A DNA stretch of 5,430 nt from Euryarchaeota archaeon UBA258 (GTDB lineage Archaea; Thermoplasmatota; Poseidoniia; Poseidoniales; Poseidoniaceae): contig DAPR01000055.1 in assembly GCA_002502605.1 (NCBI GenBank), forward strand, positions 1 to 5,430, in the 5' to 3' direction. The notes under the pieces are model-generated. The model was not told where the DNA came from, did no database searches, and saw only the letters and a list, made by a program, of their open reading frames with translations. Shown piece after piece: positions 1-5,430 of this stretch. Positions within the stretch are counted from its first letter, which is position 1. Each line of letters starts with the position of its first letter. The position numbers and the translations under genes are program-made.

Positions 1-1099
1 TTGTTTCGCTGCCATCGGTCTTAATCGCTCCTGCTGCAGCAATGGCCACGCTCCAAACCCATTGGGTCCGAACAATTGGGTCTTCAACAAACGCATGACG
101 CGCCAAGTGAACCAGATGATTGAATCGTGTTTGATCTGTTTTTGCATCGGCCTCAGCCGGGACCACATAGGAGGTTGAATGAGCAAGGTAGAGGTCAACA
201 TACTCGTTGAGCGCCCTATGCAGGTCCACCGCAAAAACATCAATTTGATCGACAACCGGTTGAGTGAACATCTCCAAAAATAACTGCTCTGGAAGTGTTG
301 CGTCGTGACGAAGAGGCTGCCCTAACCGCTGAGAATGGGCCTCTATGGCCCTCCTTGATTCCTCTACGAAGAGGGATTTGTTCAGCATACCAGACAGCAC
401 AATGGAGGCTTGCGCTTGGCCTCCAAGAGCGATGGAAAGTCTGTCTCTTGATTCGATAAATGAATTCACGTAACCAAGCACACCAGCTTCTTGCGCATCA
501 CCAACGGTTCGAACACGCCAAGCCGAATGGAGGGCTTCTTCAATCAAAAGAGGAGCCCGCTCTGTAGCGATTTGTTCCCTGCTCGGGTGGACAGCCACCA
601 AGTCGAGGTGTGGGCTCAGAAGTTGAGAAAGGAACGCATCGATGGTTGAAATTGGAGCCTCATCGAGTGAAGAGAGGAGCATTTCGATGTCGGCGTCTGA
701 ACCGACGCGTGGATCAAAAATTCCAACATCGTCATCCGGGGCGACGGGGGATCTTCGCGTTTGAGCAACTCGGGCCCGGATGCGAGCTTTGAGTTCTGAT
801 GCTGCTTTTTTGGTAAAGGTGATAGCAACCACTTCACTTGGAAGCAGCCCCTTCCATTCTTTTCGGTCTGTTCGCTCTCTGGCGGGAGCTCTGAGGGAAC
901 CATGGCCGCTCAGTGGTTCTCTTGGACCGTGAGGGAGAACGAGGGTAGAGCGTTGCACTGGTGAAAGCAAATGCTGCACATACCGTTCAGCCATCACAGT
1001 GGTTTTTCCTGTCCCTGCGCCGGCATCAAGCGCAATGTGGCGATCGATATCGAGCCCAAGCCGTTGGCTCTGATTGAATGGAATGCGTTTGTTGCTCAA
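1..1099 (-). CDS. AddA/RecB-like UvrD-family DNA helicase, N-terminal part (runs off the left edge)
   Basis: This is the N-terminal 366 codons of a superfamily 1A (UvrD/Rep) helicase, open through the left edge with no stop or frameshift. Seen in sequence: a Q-motif-like stretch (PFNQSQ, residues 7-12), a canonical Walker A AGAGTGKT (residues 26-33, K32), motif Ia AITFTKKAASELKARI (92-107), and a motif-Ic-like ISTIDAFLSQLL (150-161), which resembles the 'TIHSF' segment of AddA and RecB. In this family the protein is the ATP-driven 3'-to-5' motor that unwinds broken DNA ends. The stretch between Walker A and motif Ia (about 58 residues) is longer than in UvrD and is rich in Arg and Pro. The start is TTG at 1099: an in-frame TGA lies three codons upstream and a perfect GGAGGTGA sits 6 nt before it. 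It overlaps the stop of the upstream nuclease gene by four bases, so the two are probably translated together as complex subunits. The later helicase motifs, and any C-terminal nuclease domain, lie outside the window. UvrD-family identity is secure; AddA-type assignment rests on partnership and motif Ic. Confidence 0.88.
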   Translation of the reverse strand, partial: MSNKRIPFNQSQRLGLDIDRHIALDAGAGTGKTTVMAERYVQHLLSPVQRSTLVLPHGPREPLSGHGSLRAPARERTDRKEWKGLLPSEVVAITFTKKAASELKARIRARVAQTRRSPVAPDDDVGIFDPRVGSDADIEMLLSSLDEAPISTIDAFLSQLLSPHLDLVAVHPSREQIATERAPLLIEEALHSAWRVRTVGDAQEAGVLGYVNSFIESRDRLSIALGGQAQASIVLSGMLNKSLFVEESRRAIEAHSQRLGQPLRHDATLPEQLFLEMFTQPVVDQIDVFAVDLHRALNEYVDLYLAHSTSYVVPAEADAKTDQTRFNHLVHLARHAFVEDPIVRTQWVWSVAIAAAGAIKTDGSET

Positions 1100-4000
1100 C
1101 GTGCTTCACCTCCAAGAAGGGCTGAAGGGCAGATTGAACGAACCTTGCAGAAGGAGCATGAGGAACTTGGAACCGGATGAATGTGGCCCGCTTCAGCGGT
1201 ATCGATGGCTCGTCGAGCGGTCTGCATTCGTTCATTCATCCATGCCCTAAACCCGTTGCTTTGGTATTCTAAATCGTCTGGAAACCGGAATTGATTCGCC
1301 ACCAATGATGTCCGCTCACCAAGGTGCAACCCCGCAAGGTACGGTTCGATTTCCGGATCTAATTCGACATAGTGCGTGGTTGATTCTCCAACCTCTCCAA
1401 CACCAACGCCGACCACCCGGTCCCCTGGATGAGCCAGTTCCCATGCGCGGGCATACAACCCAAGCTGCACTTCATTGAACAGCGCCTTAAGGTGGCGTTT
1501 TCCACTTTCCTTGACCTTGGGTCCGTTGACCGTTTTTAGATCTCGAATCACCACAAACCGTCGGGCGCCTCCCGACTGATTTGGATGGCGTACATCAAGA
1601 GGCGTTGTGTGGGGGGTTGCTGACAGCAGGCCTTTGTCAACCGCTGCGGTTCGCATCTCTGGGGAAAGGCAAATTTCATCGACACGGTCTGCGTTACCGC
1701 GAATGCTAAACGGGGCAGGTTTTCCCGAATCATTGAGGGCATCAAGTTCAACTGCGGCCCCATCGGACATTTTGAGCACCCATTCACACGCAAGGGGGGC
1801 AACATCCGCCAAGGCGTAATCTGCCTCCAACAAACGACCGATTCGTCCACCGACTTCAACTGTTAATTCGCCATCGAGGTGCCCCCGCCATGTTGCCGGG
1901 TTGATGCCAATGAGGTCCCGGCAACGGTGAGCCGCAATTGCGTCGTTGCGTGTTAACCAAGGCACTGATGCCTCTAAGTGAATCAATATGGACGCCCAAC
2001 CTGCTTCGAGCGTCGGTACCTTTCCTGAATGCAGCGGAAGAGCTGTTGTGAGGCTTTTTCCACCGATTGGAACCTCGTGCGCTGCCATCAGCGCTGCTTC
2101 AGAATCGTGAAGGATCTGTCCGCGGATACGGTGGTCAAGGTCTTCGCTTTCCTGTTCGAGATCTTCGGCTTGAAGATGGCTTGTCGCCCAAGCTTGGCGT
2201 GGGCAAGTGAGCCATGGTTGAATTCGGCTAGCCGACCATACTTTTCGCTTCACACCAGGCCCATGAACGCCGAGAACATCCAACAGAGCTCCGGCCGGCA
2301 ACTCCGGAGCAGGAAGAGGTCGTGGGTCGATGGCAATCCCTCGGCTTTTGGCGCCTTTTTTCATCCCAAGATGAGGCCAAATTGGTTGCTTACTGTGACC
2401 TATTTTGGCTTGACCAAATGAAGGTTCAAGCGCCAATAGATCTGTCGTGACAAGCGCGTTGCGGACAGTCCATGGCATGTACTCCATGTCCTTCAAACCA
2501 GCAAACGTCGGTTGCCGTTGCTTACGATCTTCCATAATTGAGCCTTCATGGGCCATAGCAATGCCATAAATGGAATTGAATTTCCCTTCTGTTCCCGTGC
2601 GTTCTCGCAAACCTAGGCCCGTTCTCTGGCGCTCATCCCTTCCGCGTTGACCCGAACGGATGCCTCGAACTGAGCCTTTGCTGAGTTCCATCGTAAACGG
2701 ACGAGGTGACAGCCATCGATGCTCAGGCGATGTTGGATCAAATTGCCAGCAGCGTGATGCATCGTCACCCTCAATGGCGTGTGGAGGTAAGAAATCAGGG
2801 GCGCCTTGGAATTCAGTGTATTGCCCATTTCGCTGTGCATCGCTCAACCATTCTGCGAGAGGGGCTGCTGGCCCACCTCCATCTTCTAAGGTGCTGTCAA
2901 ACACAACAACGGTCGGACCTGCGTGCAACAGGTGGCGCAGATGATGACGGCCTTTGCGGACTGCAAGATCTGTATGGAGCATGCCTAATTTCAACTTCGT
3001 TGGTGCATCAAGCCACGGGACTTTTGGTAACTTCATCGACCAAGCATCAACGTCCATTCCAACTAGGAGAACAAGGTCGGCTGTAGAGCCGTGTGCCTCT
3101 TCGGGGGTCAAGACACGCACATTTTGGCTTGAGACTCGCTCGCTTGGCATTTTTGTTCCTGCAACGAGTTGTTCCATGTGCTCAATGAAGGCCATGCCAT
3201 TTTTTGGTGGTTCGATCTTTGCTTCCTTCATTTGGTGGAATCCATTCTGATGGGCTGCAATCAACAATTGCAACGCAGGAAGCGTTCGATCATGGGCTCC
3301 TGTTCGTTGGGTCAATTCGCCCCAATCCAAGGTTGAGAAAAGATGGTTGAGGAGTGCTTCACCGTGTTCTAACGCTTTTGGAGTCGGTAAAGCCTCGCCG
3401 CTGCTGCAGCCGATAACCCGGCTGGTGTATGCTTCAACATCATCCCCCTCGATGAATGGGGCCCATAGCCGTGCGACGCAGGCGAGCCACCACTGAGTTT
3501 CCTCAAGTGATTGGCGGGCTTTCTCTGAATCTCTGCCGAGCGATGGTTGAGCGTTTCGTAGCGTGCGAGCCCATCGAGTGAGCGCACCTGGGCCGCCTCG
3601 GACGTGGAAGCTTCGAGACATATTCTCAAGAACCTCAACGTGGGGTTTTGGCTTCCAATCTGGCCGAGTTGGATGTTCTAAATCAGGCACACCGCCGTTG
3701 ATGATTGGCAGACTGGTGTGTGAGGTAAGCCCTCTCAGTTGAGTCATCGACCAAGCGTCAGGCCCAACGCCTAATCGGAGGAGGCGAAGCACATGGTGGA
3801 TGCCCGGAACCGTGTCGAGTGGGGCTGTTCCTCTTCCCAAATTCAATCCGAGTTCTTTGAGACGGATGCGCCACTGATCGATGGTTGAATCTGCGTGACC
3901 GTCAACGACAAGAACGCTTCCTTGGCTCGACACCTTGTACTGGCGAACCAAGTCGATTGCCGCCTCAAATGCGTGCGCTCGTTGATGGAGTTGCACCCTG

Positions 4001-4830
4001 TAATACCTTGGAGAGGCATGTCCATCGATCGCAATCGCCTTTTCTGCTTTGAGAACCTCATGTTCAGGCACCCAAGAGGGGAGGGTTTCAGCGGTGACAT
4101 AAGGCACGTCGTCTATGTATGCGCCATGGTGGCCAAGGCGGAACGAACCAGGGTTACAGAGTTGGTGGATTGGACGGTGGTGGCTGAGAGCCCGAAGGAA
4201 ACTGACCTGTGCCTCGGTGTAATCGGGTGCAGCATCAAGCATGACAATACCATCAACATCGTTCAGTGTGAACGGCAATTTGGCCTCTGTGAGAACTTTT
4301 GTCAACTTGCGCTGTACAAGAACGGGGTGGGTGCCTTCCAATCGACGCCCAGTATCATGAAGGATTTGGTCAAACTCTCTTGCGCCAGGGTCATCATCCC
4401 AAGACCAAGGCTTGTCGAGATCCATGAGGGTTCGATGGAGCGAAGCCAAGCGCTCTGTATTGTGGGGCTTCCAAGTCCGTTTTTGCTTTGATGGCGCAAA
4501 CAAAAGGGGCAGCCCTCCCTCTTCAGCGCACTCCTTGGTCAACGCATGGACTACGTTGAATAAAGCAGGATTGGCTTGTAACTTCCTTGGTTGTTTGAGG
4601 TCCATGTAAAGCAGGTCCACCAAGCGGTCGAGCGTGAGGTGGTGCGTTGTGTCCACTGAGAGACCTTGATTTGACAGAAGATCGAGTGCTTGGCGTCTTG
4701 AAGTTTCATTTGGATAGAGGACAAGCAAGCCATCTGCCTTTCTTTGTAAGAAAGCCTCCTCCAGCCAACCGGGAAAGTGCGAACTGATGGGTTGCACCTC
4801 GATGGTAATTGCAGGTTGGTCAGTGCTCAC
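1096..4830 (-). CDS. AddB/RecB-like PD-(D/E)XK iron-sulfur nuclease with degenerate helicase N-terminus
   Basis: Numbering is from GTG 4830 (1244 aa). The C-terminal third (about 865-1240) is a RecB-family nuclease: H908 in GQILHD, D1048 in GNADRVDE, the catalytic D1097-L-K1099 in RDLKT, and Q1122 in a QLGLYA motif. Four cysteines bracket it: C876 in WLTCPRQAW, then C1225, C1228 and C1234 spaced CX2CX5C, the spacing of the AddB-type 4Fe-4S cluster that pins the domain together. The N-terminal two thirds look helicase-like: LVLYPNETSRRQALDLL near 36-52, and EEAHGSTADLVLLVGM near 577-592, resembling the AddB/UvrD motif around 'EARG..D.VFLLGL'. No GxGKT is visible, so it is probably not an ATPase. 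An Arg/Gly-rich stretch lies at about 717-749. Length matches AddB (about 1160 aa). The expected role is degradation and end processing of double-strand breaks together with the helicase encoded next. Upstream TTG at 4890 would add 20 residues, but GTG has a far better ribosome site. Family is firm; equivalence to AddB is inferred. Confidence 0.88.
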   Translation of the reverse strand: MSTDQPAITIEVQPISSHFPGWLEEAFLQRKADGLLVLYPNETSRRQALDLLSNQGLSVDTTHHLTLDRLVDLLYMDLKQPRKLQANPALFNVVHALTKECAEEGGLPLLFAPSKQKRTWKPHNTERLASLHRTLMDLDKPWSWDDDPGAREFDQILHDTGRRLEGTHPVLVQRKLTKVLTEAKLPFTLNDVDGIVMLDAAPDYTEAQVSFLRALSHHRPIHQLCNPGSFRLGHHGAYIDDVPYVTAETLPSWVPEHEVLKAEKAIAIDGHASPRYYRVQLHQRAHAFEAAIDLVRQYKVSSQGSVLVVDGHADSTIDQWRIRLKELGLNLGRGTAPLDTVPGIHHVLRLLRLGVGPDAWSMTQLRGLTSHTSLPIINGGVPDLEHPTRPDWKPKPHVEVLENMSRSFHVRGGPGALTRWARTLRNAQPSLGRDSEKARQSLEETQWWLACVARLWAPFIEGDDVEAYTSRVIGCSSGEALPTPKALEHGEALLNHLFSTLDWGELTQRTGAHDRTLPALQLLIAAHQNGFHQMKEAKIEPPKNGMAFIEHMEQLVAGTKMPSERVSSQNVRVLTPEEAHGSTADLVLLVGMDVDAWSMKLPKVPWLDAPTKLKLGMLHTDLAVRKGRHHLRHLLHAGPTVVVFDSTLEDGGGPAAPLAEWLSDAQRNGQYTEFQGAPDFLPPHAIEGDDASRCWQFDPTSPEHRWLSPRPFTMELSKGSVRGIRSGQRGRDERQRTGLGLRERTGTEGKFNSIYGIAMAHEGSIMEDRKQRQPTFAGLKDMEYMPWTVRNALVTTDLLALEPSFGQAKIGHSKQPIWPHLGMKKGAKSRGIAIDPRPLPAPELPAGALLDVLGVHGPGVKRKVWSASRIQPWLTCPRQAWATSHLQAEDLEQESEDLDHRIRGQILHDSEAALMAAHEVPIGGKSLTTALPLHSGKVPTLEAGWASILIHLEASVPWLTRNDAIAAHRCRDLIGINPATWRGHLDGELTVEVGGRIGRLLEADYALADVAPLACEWVLKMSDGAAVELDALNDSGKPAPFSIRGNADRVDEICLSPEMRTAAVDKGLLSATPHTTPLDVRHPNQSGGARRFVVIRDLKTVNGPKVKESGKRHLKALFNEVQLGLYARAWELAHPGDRVVGVGVGEVGESTTHYVELDPEIEPYLAGLHLGERTSLVANQFRFPDDLEYQSNGFRAWMNERMQTARRAIDTAEAGHIHPVPSSSCSFCKVRSICPSALLGGEAR
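1106..1113 (-). promoter_or_regulatory. Shine-Dalgarno of the helicase gene, inside the end of the nuclease gene
   Basis: On the minus strand this reads GGAGGTGA, a full match to the anti-Shine-Dalgarno end of 16S rRNA, placed 6 nt before the TTG start at 1099. It encodes part of the Leu-Gly-Gly-Glu near the nuclease C-terminus. It decides the unusual TTG start and suggests ribosomes re-initiate after the overlapping TTGA stop/start (1096-1099). Confidence 0.85.
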
Positions 4831-4837
4831 AATTCGG

Positions 4838-4850
4838 CCTCTCCTTCTCC
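4838..4850 (-). promoter_or_regulatory. Shine-Dalgarno region deciding the GTG start of the nuclease gene
   Basis: The minus strand reads GGAGAAGGAGAGG and ends 7 nt before GTG 4830. This purine-rich run fits a ribosome binding site much better than the context of the upstream TTG at 4890, which has only GGGTGA about 10 nt ahead of it and would lie within a few bases of the predicted transcription start. Confidence 0.65.
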
Positions 4851-4919
4851 AATATGGTCGAGGGTTTTTGAGGAACACGGTGGTTTTCAATCAACGCACT
4901 TCACCCTGTAATTTTCTTG

Positions 4920-4928
4920 TTTAAATAA
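4920..4928 (-). promoter_or_regulatory. TATA-like box for the leftward nuclease-helicase operon
   Basis: The minus strand reads TTATTTAAA, close to the archaeal TATA consensus. With the usual spacing of about 25 bp, transcription would start near 4898, giving a leader of roughly 68 nt before GTG 4830 or about 8 nt before TTG 4890. No strong BRE is evident beside it. Assignment is by position and composition only. Confidence 0.5.
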
Positions 4929-4970
4929 TGTAGAATGGTGTATTAACGGTGGGTCGTAAAAACAAACATG

Positions 4971-5009
4971 TTCGGTTCTTGTTTGCCAATATTGGCTCTT
5001 GTCACCGAA
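4971..5009. repeat. Nested inverted repeat (candidate operator) between the divergent promoters
   Basis: The core GCCAATATTGGC (4985-4996) is a perfect 12-bp palindrome. It is flanked by the inverted pair TTCGGT (4971-4976) and ACCGAA (5004-5009), separated from the core by 8 and 7 nt, so both dyads share nearly the same centre. The hexamer TCTTGT also occurs as a direct repeat on both sides of the core (4977-4982 and 4997-5002). The right outer arm overlaps the candidate BRE of the TFB promoter, a position where a bound dimer could block pre-initiation complex assembly. No regulator is identified. Confidence 0.6.
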
Positions 5010-5019
5010 AGTGTTAAAT
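5006..5019 (+). promoter_or_regulatory. BRE/TATA candidate promoter for the TFB gene
   Basis: CGAAAG (5006-5011), a good match to the archaeal B-recognition element, is directly followed by the AT-rich TGTTAAAT (5012-5019) as TATA box. Transcription would begin near 5040, giving a leader of about 105 nt. A second AT-rich spot, TACTATAA at 5031-5038, is an alternative TATA box but lacks a BRE-like flank. Confidence 0.45.
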
Positions 5020-5067
5020 CGGACCTCGTCTACTATAACATGTAGCAGGGGCGAATGAGGCGGGCAT

Positions 5068-5116
5068 GGGCGGTTTTTCGGGCTTCCGAAATTCCCAAAT
5101 GCTGGTTTTGCCGCCC
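5068..5116 (+). other. Possible stem-loop in the TFB leader
   Basis: An inner stem TTTCGG (5076-5081) pairs with CCGAAA (5086-5091) across a GCTT loop, and an outer stem GGGCGG (5068-5073) pairs exactly with CCGCCC (5111-5116). The structure would end about 20 nt before the ribosome site. Six-base stems can occur by chance in a region this size, so this is a weak call. Confidence 0.3.
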
Positions 5117-5136
5117 CAATACAACCGAGAAGGAAT

Positions 5137-5142
5137 GGTGAT
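5137..5142 (+). promoter_or_regulatory. Shine-Dalgarno of the TFB gene
   Basis: GGTGAT is complementary to the archaeal 16S 3' end and lies 4 nt before ATG 5147. An in-frame TGA at 5144-5146 directly precedes that ATG, so it is the first possible start of this frame. ATG codons at 5135 and 5143 run into stops within a few codons. Confidence 0.65.
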
Positions 5143-5146
5143 ATGA

Positions 5147-5430
5147 ATGTATAACAAGAACAAGAAGGAAAACGAGACTTGCGAAGAGTGCTTTGCTGGA
5201 ACAATGGAAATCGATGCGCACAAGGGCGAGCTGATCTGCAGCGAATGCGGCATCGTCGCTGCATCCCAAGACCTCTTTGATGGCGATGCTGGTAAGACGA
5301 CATACGGTGGAGATTCCGCCACCCACCATGGAGTGCAAACAAACTGTGACTCGAACGACCAGGTTGGTACTCAGGGCTCATACATGGACCTAAGTGGCGT
5401 CCCTGCGAACCAACGTGGCACCTGGATACG
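5147..5430 (+). CDS. Transcription initiation factor B (TFB), N-terminal part (runs off the right edge)
   Basis: Ninety-four codons are visible and the frame is open at the edge. Residues 12-34 form a TFIIB-type zinc ribbon: C12-x2-C15, then the D-x3-GE-x-x-C pattern (DAHKGELIC), C31-x2-C34 followed by GIV. TFB uses this ribbon to dock on RNA polymerase, and its cyclin folds, which would lie beyond the window, hold TBP and the BRE. After the ribbon comes a polar Asp/Gly/Thr-rich stretch (about 42-75), then GTQGSYMDLSGVPANQR (75-90), which resembles the segment leading into the first cyclin repeat. The EWR-type B-reader sequence of many archaeal TFBs is not seen, so this may be a divergent paralogue. 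It is transcribed divergently from the helicase-nuclease operon. Without the cyclin repeats, another protein with a TFIIB-type zinc ribbon cannot be fully excluded. Confidence 0.78.
   Translation, partial: MYNKNKKENETCEECFAGTMEIDAHKGELICSECGIVAASQDLFDGDAGKTTYGGDSATHHGVQTNCDSNDQVGTQGSYMDLSGVPANQRGTWI

Larger units (their letters stand above)
4831..5146. other. Divergent intergenic control region between the helicase-nuclease operon and TFB
   Basis: These 316 bases separate the two divergent starts. No credible gene lies here. Contents, left to right: the ribosome site of the nuclease gene, a leftward TATA-like box (4920-4928), a nested inverted repeat (4971-5009), a rightward BRE/TATA candidate (5006-5019), a possible leader stem-loop (5068-5116), and the TFB ribosome site (5137-5142). 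An open frame crosses it on the minus strand and antisense to TFB, but it shows no ribosome site or family motif. Confidence 0.8.

Noticed and set aside
616..903. 95-codon minus-strand open frame
   Set aside because: It is an out-of-frame shadow of the helicase gene, whose motif Ia and motif Ic lie in the same stretch in the correct frame.
2029..2421. 130-codon plus-strand open frame
   Set aside because: It is antisense to the nuclease domain start with its first cluster cysteine, and has no independent evidence.
3895..4491. 198-codon plus-strand open frame
   Set aside because: It lies wholly antisense to the nuclease gene, whose frame carries clear family motifs; it shows no ribosome site or recognisable domain.
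4965..5043. AACATGT repeated at 4965-4971 and 5037-5043
   Set aside because: A 7-bp repeat is expected by chance in a region of this size, and the copies are not symmetric about the palindrome.
4887..5381. 164-codon minus-strand open frame crossing the intergenic region, with two overlapping frames (5014-5322 and 5033-5338)
   Set aside because: They run antisense to the zinc-ribbon coding part of TFB and, for the longest, through both promoters; no ribosome site or motif supports them.

Overview
The window looks like a piece of an archaeal chromosome, probably a planktonic euryarchaeote of the Thermoplasmata / Marine Group II (Poseidoniales) type. The archaeal call rests mainly on the plus-strand gene entering at the right edge. 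It begins with a TFIIB-type zinc ribbon and is read as transcription factor B, preceded by a BRE/TATA-like element. The narrower lineage is an inference from the mesophilic base composition and protein style and is not proven.

Positions 1 to 4830 hold two minus-strand genes that read leftward as one operon. The first (1096-4830, about 1244 aa) is an AddB/RecB-like protein: a helicase-like N-terminal region without a recognisable Walker A motif, and a C-terminal PD-(D/E)XK nuclease domain bracketed by four cysteines in the AddB-type iron-sulfur arrangement. The second (1099 to beyond position 1) is a UvrD/Rep superfamily 1A helicase of the AddA/RecB type with an intact Walker A motif; about 366 N-terminal residues are visible. 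Stop and start overlap as TTGA, and a perfect GGAGGTGA Shine-Dalgarno lies inside the end of the first gene. Together they would form a two-subunit helicase-nuclease for processing double-strand DNA ends, in the addB-addA gene order known from Firmicutes.

Positions 4831 to 5146 form a divergent intergenic region. It holds a TATA-like box for the leftward operon, a BRE/TATA pair for the rightward TFB gene, a 12-bp perfect palindrome nested in a second inverted repeat between them, and a potentially structured leader in front of TFB. Positions 5147 to 5430 hold the first 94 codons of the TFB gene.

The main points of interest are a RecBCD/AddAB-style end-processing system in a likely archaeal genome, and the symmetric operator-like element shared by its promoter region and that of a general transcription factor. 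I saw no RNA genes, mobile elements or CRISPR arrays.
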